From Actinomadura litoris (lineage in GTDB: Bacteria > Actinomycetota > Actinomycetes > Streptosporangiales > Streptosporangiaceae): a stretch of DNA of 64,000 bases. The notes under the pieces were generated by a model, which was given only the letters and a program-made list of their open reading frames with translations, was not told where the DNA came from and did not search any database. This document shows, in pieces, positions 42,797 through 50,258 of the stretch (position 1 is the first letter of the stretch; every line of letters begins with the position of its first letter). The position numbers and the translations under genes are program-made. The stretch spans positions 1-64,000 of the forward strand of contig NZ_WOFH01000010.1 of NCBI RefSeq assembly GCF_009733595.1, in the 5' to 3' direction.

Positions 42797-43039
42797 CGAC
42801 CTCAGCCGCCACGCGAGTGCGTAGCTGACCGGTGGGGCGAAGCCGAAGGCGAGCCCCACCGGGAAGATCGCGAAGCGATGCCGCACTCGCCAAAGGCGCG
42901 GTCACGGCCGCGAGCCGCCAGGCGAGCGGTTGGGGGCCGGGGCTTCGTGAGTACGGTCGCCAGGCGAGCGGTTGGGGGCCGGGGCTTCGTGAGTACGGTC
43001 GCCACGCGAGCGGTCGTGGGCCGGGGCTTTCATGAACAC
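42797..43039 (-). repeat. dispersed structured element, copy B
   Basis: Same element as 9955-10156, inverted. The tail is at 42797-42916: outer stem GCGAGTGCG 42813-42821 with CGCACTCGC 42882-42890; hairpin 42829-42838 with 42853-42862 (CCGGTGGGGC); small hairpin 42867-42879. Three 42-bp units follow at 42917, 42959 and 43001. The first two units are identical; the third diverges and ends in the same GTGTTCAT (minus strand) as copy A. The element fills most of the 340-bp gap between the uracil-DNA glycosylase gene and the next gene. Confidence 0.85.
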
Positions 43040-43124
43040 AACCGCATGATCACCCATGCGGGGGAGCCGGGCGGTTCCGGTTCCCCCGGCGGCGGGAGGC
43101 GGGGCGGCGGGCGTTCGGGTGAGC

Positions 43125-44156
43125 ATGGCGGGCATGACCGTTTCAGCTCATCCGCTGCCGGGACGCGGCGCCGCCGGGGTCCCGGGCGCGGGGCCCGGAC
43201 GTGTCCGCCTGGCGGTCTGCGTCGCGACCGTCGCCGCCTGCGTCCCCTACCTGACCATCAAGATCGCTTGGCTGTCCGGCAGCACGGTCGGCTGGAACGA
43301 CGTCGACGCCGCGAAGGACTCCGCGCTCTACGTCGGCAACGCGATCACGATGGCCATGGACGCGGCGGCCGTGCTCGTCGCGCTGGCGTTCACGTTCCGG
43401 TGGGGGCTGCGGATCCCGGCGTGGGCCGTCCTGGCGCCGATCTGGATCGCGGCCGGGCTGCTCGCGCCGATCGTCGTGGCCGTCCCGCTGGGGTCGGCGT
43501 TGCAGACGCTCACCTCGTCGGAGTCCCTGACCGGGACCGACAACGGCCTCCAGGGCTGGGTCTACGCCGTCGTGTACTCGGGATTCACGGTGCAGGGCCT
43601 CGGGCTGCTGGCGGCGTTCGTCCTCTACGCGCGGACGCGGTGGCCCGGCGTCTTCACCAGCCGGACCAGGGACCTCCCCGAGGGCGCGACCCACGCGCTC
43701 CAGAGACTCCTCGCGTTCGGGGCGGCGGGGCTGGCGGCCGTCGTCGCGCTCGCCGACCTCTTCTGGGCCCTCGGCGGGACGGCCGGGCTCACCGCCGAGG
43801 AGATCCAGGACCGGACCGTCCTTCGACACGCGGTCGACGGCGTCTCAGGTCTGCTGACGGCCGCCGGGGCGGGCGCGCTGCTCCTGATCGTCCTGCGCGC
43901 CGGACGCCCCCGCGGGTTCGTGCCGCCGCTCGCCGCCGCGTGGGTGGGGTCGGGGGCGACGTTCGCCGGGTCCCTGTACGCCCTGCTGGTGATGCTCGGG
44001 CGCCCGGCGCACCTGGCGTCCGGCTTCACGGTCGCCGAGGCCATGACGGCGCTCGCCGGGGTGCTCGCGGGGCTCGTCATGGGCCTGACCGGCGCCGTCC
44101 TGCTCGTGGAGCGGGATGGTCAGATGGCGAGGCCGATCGCCAGCAGCACCCCGTAG
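43125..44156 (+). CDS. multi-pass membrane protein of unknown function
   Basis: A protein of 343 residues with about eight membrane segments (for example DAAAVLVALAFTFRWGL, WAVLAPIWIAAGLLAPIVVA, AAGAGALLLIVLRAG, ALAGVLAGLVMGLTGAVLLV). The first segment is followed by a conserved-looking KIAWLSGSTVGWNDV loop. It resembles actinomycete integral membrane proteins without known function. The start is uncertain (GTG 43119, ATG 43125 or 43134). Its 3' end overlaps menA by 37 bp, tail to tail. Confidence 0.7.
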   Translation: MAGMTVSAHPLPGRGAAGVPGAGPGRVRLAVCVATVAACVPYLTIKIAWLSGSTVGWNDVDAAKDSALYVGNAITMAMDAAAVLVALAFTFRWGLRIPAWAVLAPIWIAAGLLAPIVVAVPLGSALQTLTSSESLTGTDNGLQGWVYAVVYSGFTVQGLGLLAAFVLYARTRWPGVFTSRTRDLPEGATHALQRLLAFGAAGLAAVVALADLFWALGGTAGLTAEEIQDRTVLRHAVDGVSGLLTAAGAGALLLIVLRAGRPRGFVPPLAAAWVGSGATFAGSLYALLVMLGRPAHLASGFTVAEAMTALAGVLAGLVMGLTGAVLLVERDGQMARPIASSTP

Positions 44157-44986
44157 GCGATCTGCAGCCGACCGGTCTCGCCCAGCACCGGGATCAGGGC
44201 GGGGCCGACCGCGCCGTTCAGCACCTTCTGCGTGGGCGGCACCGACAGCGGCGCCGCCAGCAGCGCGATCAGCACCCACGGGTGCGGGGCGGCCAGCCCG
44301 AGGACGATCATGAACGGCAGCGCGGTGCAGACCGCGTACATGATCCGCGTCCAGCGGTCGCCGACGACGACGGCCAGGGTCCGCTTGCCCGAGACGCGGT
44401 CGGTGGGGATGTCGCGCAGGTTGTTGGCGACCAGCAGCCCGCAGGCCAGCAGCCCGATCGGCACCGCCGCGACCCACGCCTCCCACGGCAGCCCCTCCAC
44501 CTGGACGTAGGCCGTCCCGACGACGGCGACCAGGCCGAAGAACACGAACACCGAGATCTCGCCGAGCGCGCGGTAGCCGTAGGGGGTCTTGCCGCCGGTG
44601 TAGTACCAGGCCGCCAGGATCGCGAACGCGCCGATCAGCACCAGCCACCACGTCGTCACGGCGGCGAGGACGAGGCCCGCCACGCCCGCGACGGTGAAGG
44701 CGCCGAGCGCGGCGGCCAGCACCTGCCTGGGCGGCGCGACCTTGGACCCGACGAGCCGCAGCGGCCCGACGCGTTTCTCGTCGGTGCCGCGGATGCCGTC
44801 GCAGTAGTCGTTGGAGTAGTTCACGCCGATCTGCAGGACCAGGGCCACGACGGCGGCGAGCAGCGCGCGCCACCAGACGGCGTGGTCCGCGCCGACCGCG
44901 ACCCCGGTGCCGACGACGACGGGGACGAGCGAGGTGGGCAGCGTGCGAGGCCGGGCGCCGGCGACCCACTGGGAGAGCGTTGCCAA
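44120..44986 (-). CDS. menA: 1,4-dihydroxy-2-naphthoate polyprenyltransferase
   Basis: A protein of 288 residues with eight or nine membrane helices of the UbiA family. The first Asp-rich motif lies in NYSNDYCDGIRGTDEKR and the second in NNLRDIPTDRVSGKRTL. It attaches the prenyl chain in menaquinone synthesis. The start is TTG 44986 (reading M-A-T-L-S-Q-W-V), the only in-frame candidate matching family N-termini; the ribosome site is weak. Confidence 0.92.
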   Translation of the reverse strand: MATLSQWVAGARPRTLPTSLVPVVVGTGVAVGADHAVWWRALLAAVVALVLQIGVNYSNDYCDGIRGTDEKRVGPLRLVGSKVAPPRQVLAAALGAFTVAGVAGLVLAAVTTWWLVLIGAFAILAAWYYTGGKTPYGYRALGEISVFVFFGLVAVVGTAYVQVEGLPWEAWVAAVPIGLLACGLLVANNLRDIPTDRVSGKRTLAVVVGDRWTRIMYAVCTALPFMIVLGLAAPHPWVLIALLAAPLSVPPTQKVLNGAVGPALIPVLGETGRLQIAYGVLLAIGLAI

Positions 44987-45019
44987 AGTTATCCCGGGTT
45001 CTCGTGCGATGACAGGGGA

Positions 45020-46720
45020 CTATCCCTTCGATTGTCCACGATCATGATCACTGCTCGGGCGCAGCCGCAGCGACATCGCGAGGCCGAGCGCCAGGATCGC
45101 GGCGGTGGCGAGCGCCCCGTGCCTGGTCGCCACCGCGAGGCTGGCGTCGGCGGCGTGCGCCTCGGCGCCCATACCCGGGGTGTCGTGCAGGTCACGTCCG
45201 TAGGTCCCGGCGCTGTCGCGCAGCTCGCGGGTGATGGCGGCCTGCCGCTCGGGCGGCAGCCCGGACCCGGCGAGCCGGTCGCTCATCGCGTGCCCGAGGC
45301 CGGTCGCGAACACCGTCCCGATCAGGGCGATGCCGAGCGCCGCGCCGACCTGGCGGGCGGTGGACTGGGTGCCGGACGCCTGCCCGGCCAGCGCGGGCGG
45401 CACGTCCGCCAGCGAGACGTTGGTGAGCTGCGCCGAGGTCAGGCCGAGGCCGAACCCGTACAGCAACATCCAGGGCGCGAGCCCGAACCCGGTGGTGGAC
45501 GCCGACACGGTGAGGCCGAGCGCGAGGACGGCCGCGACCTCCAGCACCATGCCGATCTGCACGACCCGGTGCGCGCCGCGCCTGTTCGCGAGCCGGCCCG
45601 CGTACCCGCCCGACAGGAACGCGCCGACCGCCAGCGGCAGGATCGCCACGCTGATCTGGAGCGGGGACGTCCCGTGCACGCCGAGCAGGAACAGCGGCAG
45701 GATGAACAGCAGCCCCAGCTCGCCCACGCTGATCAGCGACGAGGCCAGGTTGCCGTGCCGGAAGTTCGCGATGCGGAACAGCGCCAGGTCGAGCATGACC
45801 GCGCGCCCCGCCGCCGCCCGCGCCCGCTCGACCACGACCAGCACCGCGACCAGCGCGATCCCGAGCGCGAGGACGATCGGGACCGGCGACAGACCGGTGC
45901 CCGGCCACTCGAACGCGCCGATCGACATCGGACGCGCCGCCGCCCACCAGCCGTAGGTCTGGCCCTCGATCAGCCCGAACACCAGCGCGCCGAGCCCGAG
46001 CGCCGACAGCAGCCCGCCGACCCAGTCGATCTCCCGCCATGCGCTCCCGGACCGGTCTCCTGCGGGGGGACGACCCCCCATGCCCCCCGGAACGGCGGGT
46101 TCCGCCCGCGTCTCGGGCATCAGGGCGAGAGCGCCCACCACGAGCGCGGCGCCGAGCGGCAGGTTGATCCCGAACGCCCAGCGCCAGCCGCCACCGGTGG
46201 CGACCGCGCCGCCCACCAGCGGGCCGAGCGCGGCCATGCCGCTGATCAGCGACCCCCAGATGCCGAACGCGATCGCGCGGTCGCGGCCGGTGAACATCGC
46301 GTTCACCGTGGACAGCGTCGCCGGAAGGATCATGGAAGCGCCGACGCCCTGCAGCGCCCGCGCGCCGACCAGCGTCCCGGCGCCGCCCGCGAGCGCCGCG
46401 AGCAGGCTCGCGACCGAGAACACCGCGACGCCGAGGACGAACATGCGGCGGCGCCCGAACAGGTCGCCCGCCCGCCCGAACGGGATCAGCAGCGCGGCGA
46501 ACACCAGCGAGTAGACCGAGGTCACCCACTCCGCGCCGGTGGTCGTGAGGTCCAGCCCGGTGACGATCCGGGGGAGCAGGACGCCGACGATCGTGGCGTC
46601 GACCACGATCAGCGAGACGCCGAGGCTGATGACGACCATGCCGAGCCAGCGGCGGCGGCCGGCGCGCGACGGCCCCGCCGAGACATGCGGCGGCGGGCTC
46701 AGGGAGGTGGACTCGGGCAC
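45020..46720 (-). CDS. MFS drug-export-type transporter, DHA2 (14-helix) family
   Basis: A protein of 566 residues with 14 predicted helices. Motif A is GRAGDLFGRRRMFVLG, helix 1 carries VVDATIVGVLLPRI, and motif C-like GPLVGGAVATGGGWRWAFGI is in helix 5. The EmrB/QacA family exports drugs and lipophilic compounds with proton antiport. The C-terminal ~60 residues after helix 13 form an external loop. Start GTG 46720; the frame reads on upstream without family support. No regulator is adjacent. Confidence 0.87.
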   Translation of the reverse strand: MPESTSLSPPPHVSAGPSRAGRRRWLGMVVISLGVSLIVVDATIVGVLLPRIVTGLDLTTTGAEWVTSVYSLVFAALLIPFGRAGDLFGRRRMFVLGVAVFSVASLLAALAGGAGTLVGARALQGVGASMILPATLSTVNAMFTGRDRAIAFGIWGSLISGMAALGPLVGGAVATGGGWRWAFGINLPLGAALVVGALALMPETRAEPAVPGGMGGRPPAGDRSGSAWREIDWVGGLLSALGLGALVFGLIEGQTYGWWAAARPMSIGAFEWPGTGLSPVPIVLALGIALVAVLVVVERARAAAGRAVMLDLALFRIANFRHGNLASSLISVGELGLLFILPLFLLGVHGTSPLQISVAILPLAVGAFLSGGYAGRLANRRGAHRVVQIGMVLEVAAVLALGLTVSASTTGFGLAPWMLLYGFGLGLTSAQLTNVSLADVPPALAGQASGTQSTARQVGAALGIALIGTVFATGLGHAMSDRLAGSGLPPERQAAITRELRDSAGTYGRDLHDTPGMGAEAHAADASLAVATRHGALATAAILALGLAMSLRLRPSSDHDRGQSKG

Positions 46721-46785
46721 GACTTCAAAGATATGGCCGGACGCCCCGTGCCCTTCACCGACCCCTGCCGAACGCCCCGCCCCGC

Positions 46786-47331
46786 CTACAATTCGTCGGC
46801 GATGCCGGTGTGCAGGCGGATCTGCCGGACGGGCTCGCCCATGTCGAGCGTCCTGGCCGTCCCGTCGGGGGCCCAGCCCGCCGAGCCGAGGAACCCCCGC
46901 GTCACCGCGTCGTCCTCGAACGCCCAGGTGGTCAGCGTGCGGAAGCCGTCCTCGCGGAGCAGGTCCACGGAGGCGGCCAGCAGCCTGCTGCCGTGCCCGG
47001 CGCGGCCGTGCGTCGGGTCGACCAGCAGCGCGACGAGTTCGGCGTCCGCCGCCGGGTCGAGGTCGGCGTCCTCGGCGGGGGCGTGCGCGGCGAACCCGAC
47101 CACCAGGTCGTTCGCCACCGCGACCAGCAGCCGGTGGCGCGGGGACGGGGGCGACACCGCCGCGTCCGCCCACCGCTCCCGCCAGGCCGCGAGCGCCTCG
47201 GGACCGGTCACCCTCGTGAGGACCTCCGGCGGGAGCAGGTCCCGGTAGCCGAGCCGCCAGGCGCGCACCTGGATGTCGGCGACGGCGGCGGCGTCCGCGC
47301 GCCGGGCGGGCCGCACGCCCACATCGGCCAT
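46786..47331 (-). CDS. GNAT-family N-acetyltransferase
   Basis: A protein of 181 residues. VRPARRADAAAVADIQVRAW is the first strand and helix, LVALLVDPTHGRAGHGSRLL is the acetyl-CoA-binding motif A (R/Q-x-x-G-x-G/S), and FRTLTTWAFEDD and FLGSAGWAPDG follow. The substrate is unknown. ATG 47331 lies just past the stop of the frameshifted GNAT gene upstream; the two genes are paralogous in type and were likely one operon. Confidence 0.82.
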   Translation of the reverse strand: MADVGVRPARRADAAAVADIQVRAWRLGYRDLLPPEVLTRVTGPEALAAWRERWADAAVSPPSPRHRLLVAVANDLVVGFAAHAPAEDADLDPAADAELVALLVDPTHGRAGHGSRLLAASVDLLREDGFRTLTTWAFEDDAVTRGFLGSAGWAPDGTARTLDMGEPVRQIRLHTGIADEL

Positions 47332-47335
47332 GGCG

Positions 47336-47894
47336 TCACGTGTCCTCTCGTCCGGGATCACCGCTCACCCTAGGGGGACGCGTGAGGTCGCGCTCGCACC
47401 GGAGGTGGGTGACGACGTGCCCGCGCAGCTCCGTCTGCTCCCGCGCCGTCTCCGTCAGCCCCGCCCGCGCGTAGAAGCGCCGGGCCCGCGTGTTGGTGTC
47501 GAGCACCCACAGGACGAGCCGGTCGTACCCGGACGCGCGGCTCTCGTCCACCACCCGCTCCAGCAGGGCGCGGCCCACGCCGTCCGACCAGAACTCCGGC
47601 GCGACGTACAGCGAGTAGAGCTCGACGCGGGACGACGCGGAGGTGTCGCGCGGCCGCCGCTCGGGCCCGAAGGCCGCCATCCCCGCCGGGACGCCGTCGA
47701 CCTCGGCCAGCAGCATCCGGCCGTGCGGGTTCGCCTCCGGCCACCGGCGCCGCCGCTCGACCTCGTCCGGGCCGGTGAGGTCGTCGATCACCCGCCCGGG
47801 GGAGCAGCCCCGCGTAGCCCGCCCGCCACGACGCGGCGCGGGCGGCCTCGATCGCCTCGGCGTCCTCCGCCCCCGCGAAACGGATCGTCAGCAC
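47336..47894 (-). pseudogene. GNAT acetyltransferase gene with a frameshift
   Basis: GTG 47894 opens a frame with a good GNAT start (LTIRFAGAEDAEAIEAARAA, then WRAGYAGLLP) that breaks in a run of five G (plus strand 47798-47802). The rest of the domain continues in another frame from VIDDLTGPDEVERRRRW to the stop at 47336, including LYVAPEFWSDGVGRALLERV (acetyl-CoA site). Removing one base of the run restores a single 185-residue GNAT. It is either a real frameshift or a sequencing error in a homopolymer. A start at 47791 would give a truncated version lacking the first strand and helix. Confidence 0.75.
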
Positions 47895-47910
47895 GTCGCG
47901 AGGATACGGC

Positions 47911-48480
47911 TCAGCGCGCGGGCGCCGCGCCGGCCGGGGGGCGGCGCCGGGCGCGGTAGGCGCGGGTCTTGGTGCGGTTCCCGCAGGTCTTCATCGAGCA
48001 CCAGGCGCGGGAGCGGTTCTTGGAGGTGTCGAGGAACGCCCAGCGGCAGGTGTCCTCCTCGCAGACCTTGAGCCGGGCCCAGGTCCCGGCGGCCGCCGCG
48101 TCCATGATCGCCGAGGCGACGCGGGCGAGGCCGGCGGCGGCCGCCGCGGCGCCGCCCGCCGGGACGAGCGCCGGGCGGGGCCCGTCGAGGACGACCCGCA
48201 GGGGGAGCTCGGCGAGCACGTCGTCGAGGTCGCAGACCTCCTCGTCCGTCGGCCCCCGGTGGGCGAGCATCGCGGCGCGCAGCCCCTCGCGCAGGGCGAT
48301 CCCCATGGCGAGGTCGGCGTCGCCCGTCGCGGTGCCGGACGGGACGAGCCCGCGCTCGGTGAGCCAGCGCGCGAGGTCGGCGGGTGCGGCGAGCCCGTCG
48401 GTGCCGGAGTCGACGTCGAGCGTGTTGACGAAGTCCCGCAGCAGCAGCGCGGCGTCCTCACCGGGACCAGCGTCGGCCAT
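47911..48480 (-). CDS. CGNR zinc-finger (ABATE domain) regulator
   Basis: A protein of 189 residues: N-terminal ABATE region (LLLRDFVNTLDVDSGTDGL) and a C-terminal zinc finger CEEDTCRWAFLDTSKNRSR with W-C-S-M-K-T-C-G-N-R. CGNR proteins are thought to be stress-response transcription factors. GGAGGGG lies just before ATG 48480. A 9-bp inverted repeat at 48559-48587 upstream may be its operator. It is divergent from the small gene at 48604. Confidence 0.85.
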   Translation of the reverse strand: MADAGPGEDAALLLRDFVNTLDVDSGTDGLAAPADLARWLTERGLVPSGTATGDADLAMGIALREGLRAAMLAHRGPTDEEVCDLDDVLAELPLRVVLDGPRPALVPAGGAAAAAAGLARVASAIMDAAAAGTWARLKVCEEDTCRWAFLDTSKNRSRAWCSMKTCGNRTKTRAYRARRRPPAGAAPAR

Positions 48481-48545
48481 CACCCCTCCTGCCTGTCACC
48501 GAGCACCCTACCCAACCCACAACACCGGCATTCCTGCTTTGGTGG

Positions 48546-48587
48546 TTGCAGCATGAGCGACACCAGCGTTACGGTTTAGCTGGTGTC
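48546..48587 (+). promoter_or_regulatory. promoter and operator between CGNR gene and small gene
   Basis: TTGCAG (48546-48551), 18 bp, TACGGT (48570-48575) is a promoter for the small gene at 48604. The perfect inverted repeat GACACCAGC (48559-48567) and GCTGGTGTC (48579-48587), spacer 11 bp, covers the -10 box and transcript start. A repressor binding here would block the small gene and could act on the divergent CGNR gene too. Confidence 0.6.
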
Positions 48588-48603
48588 AACGATGGGAGAG
48601 CGA

Positions 48604-48816
48604 ATGAACGCCCTGCCCTACCTGGCGGACCTGGCGACGCGGCACGCGTGGGCGCGGCGGCAGTACGCGCGGCTGCACGCCGACCTCGTCGAGGCGCGCC
48701 TCGCCGCCCGCGCGGAGGCGCTGGAGCGCGCCGAGCGCAGGTCGAGGCGCGTCCACGACCTGATCGGACGGTGCCGGAGCCGCGGCGCCGGCCGCCCGCC
48801 GGAGCCGAGGCGATGA
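48604..48816 (+). CDS. small basic helical protein
   Basis: A protein of 70 residues, highly helical and Arg/Ala-rich (ARRQYARLHADLVEARLAAR), with a basic Pro-containing tail. GGGAGAG precedes ATG 48604. No family is known to me. It has its own promoter with a 9-bp inverted repeat, so it is probably a real regulated gene. Confidence 0.6.
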   Translation: MNALPYLADLATRHAWARRQYARLHADLVEARLAARAEALERAERRSRRVHDLIGRCRSRGAGRPPEPRR

Positions 48817-48853
48817 GTTCCGCTTCTGCGCGGCCCGCCGAGTCAGGGGGAGG

Positions 48854-50242
48854 TCAGCGCGGCAGGACGGAGGCCAGCCGCCGGACGCCCTCGGCCAGCT
48901 CCGCCTCCGAGGCCGCCGTGCCGTAGCTGATCCGCAGGTGAGGGGCCGGGGCCTCGGCGGGGAAGAACGGGCGCCCGGCGCTGACCAGGACGCCCGCGCG
49001 GAGCGCCGCCTCGGCCAGGTCCACGTCGTCCACTCCCTCGGGCAGCCGCAGCCACATGTGGAAGCCGCCCGCCGGACGGCTCGTCCGCACCTCCGGCAGG
49101 TCGCGCGCGATCGCGGCGAGGACGGCGTCGCGCCGCGACCGCAGCGCCGCGCGGACGGTGCGCAGGTGCCGGGGCCAGCCCGGCGAGCTGACCAGTTCGA
49201 GCAGGGTCTCCTGCAACGGCCGCGCGGGGAAGAACTCCTCGACGAGCTGCGTCGCGCGGATCCGCTCGGCGACCGGGCCGCGCGCGATCACCGCGGCGAC
49301 CCGCAGGCTCGGCGCGGTGGCCTTGGTGAGCGAGGCGATGTGCACGACGCGGCCCTCGCCGTCCCGCGCGACCAGCGGCGGCGGGGGCGGGTCGATGCCG
49401 AGGTGCCGCGCGAAGTCGTCCTCGACCACGAACGCGCCCGCCGCCCGCGCCACCGCGAGCACCCGCTCGCGCCGCTCCGCCGACAGCACCGCCCCGGTCG
49501 GGTTGTGGAAGGCGGGCTGGCAGTACAGCACCCGCGCGCCGCTCATCGCGAACGCCTCGGCGAGCAGGTCGGGCCGCACGCCGCCCGCGTCCACCGGGAC
49601 GGGCACCGGGTGCAGCCCGCTCGCCCGCGCCACCGCGAGCACGCCCAGGTAGGTCGGCGACTCCACCAGCACCGGCGCGCCGGGCGGCAGCAGCGCCCGC
49701 AGCACGGTCGTCAGCGACTGCTGCCCGCCGCTGGTGATCACCACGTCGGACGGCGCGACGCCGCCGCCGACCGTCCGGGCGAACCAGGCGCGCAGCTCGG
49801 GCAGGCCGCCGAGCGCGGGCATCTCCCACGCGTCCGGCCGCCGGGCCGCCCTGGCCGCCGCCGTCGCGAGCGCGCGGACCGGCTGGAGCGTCGGGTGCAG
49901 GTACCCACCGCTGAGCGCGGCCGTGCCCTCCGGCGCGGGCGTGAGCAGCCACGACACCCCGGAGGCGTCGACCGCCCGGTCGCCGAGCGTCACCGCCTGC
50001 CAGCCCGGGTCGGACGGCTCGGCGGGCGCCGGGCGGTCGGCGGCGAACGTGCCGCTCCCCGGGCGGGTGACGACCAGCCCCTCGGCGGCGAGCAGCCCCA
50101 GCGCCCGCGAGACCGTCACCGGGCTGACCCGGTGCCGCTCGACCAGCGACCGGCTCGACGGCAGCCGCTCCCCAGGATTCAGCCCGCGCACCTCCGCGCG
50201 CAGCCGATCCGCCAGGGAGAGCACGCTGCTATCGTGTTGCAT
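48854..50242 (-). CDS. MocR-type GntR/aminotransferase regulator
   Basis: A protein of 462 residues: an N-terminal GntR winged helix (LADRLRAEVRGLNPGERLPS, HRVSPVTVSRALGLLAAEGL) fused to a class-I aminotransferase-like domain with the PLP lysine in ASLTKATAPSLR and a GGFHMWLRLPEG C-terminal part. MocR proteins use the PLP domain as an effector sensor. Its ATG (50242) overlaps the ATG of the divergent eamA gene, and a palindrome covers both starts. Confidence 0.9.
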   Translation of the reverse strand: MQHDSSVLSLADRLRAEVRGLNPGERLPSSRSLVERHRVSPVTVSRALGLLAAEGLVVTRPGSGTFAADRPAPAEPSDPGWQAVTLGDRAVDASGVSWLLTPAPEGTAALSGGYLHPTLQPVRALATAAARAARRPDAWEMPALGGLPELRAWFARTVGGGVAPSDVVITSGGQQSLTTVLRALLPPGAPVLVESPTYLGVLAVARASGLHPVPVPVDAGGVRPDLLAEAFAMSGARVLYCQPAFHNPTGAVLSAERRERVLAVARAAGAFVVEDDFARHLGIDPPPPPLVARDGEGRVVHIASLTKATAPSLRVAAVIARGPVAERIRATQLVEEFFPARPLQETLLELVSSPGWPRHLRTVRAALRSRRDAVLAAIARDLPEVRTSRPAGGFHMWLRLPEGVDDVDLAEAALRAGVLVSAGRPFFPAEAPAPHLRISYGTAASEAELAEGVRRLASVLPR

Positions 50243-50258
50243 GAGGAATCACGATAGC
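50228..50258. promoter_or_regulatory. shared palindromic operator over overlapping start codons
   Basis: GCTATCGTG (50228-50236) and CACGATAGC (50250-50258) are perfect arms with a 13-bp spacer that contains both ATGs (minus 50242-50240, plus 50241-50243). Each arm holds TATCGT, a -10 box placed 5 bases (plus) or 8 bases (minus) before its ATG, so both transcripts are likely leaderless. The MocR protein probably binds here to control both genes. Confidence 0.7.

Noticed and set aside
42917..43039. 42-bp tandem array considered as a CRISPR array
   Set aside because: The units are contiguous with no spacers, are not palindromic in CRISPR fashion, and no cas genes are present.
42878..47248. A 1456-codon plus-strand frame running through the dispersed element, menA and the MFS gene
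   Set aside because: It is antisense to menA, the MFS gene and a GNAT gene. The repetitive start is the 42-bp array read as codons.
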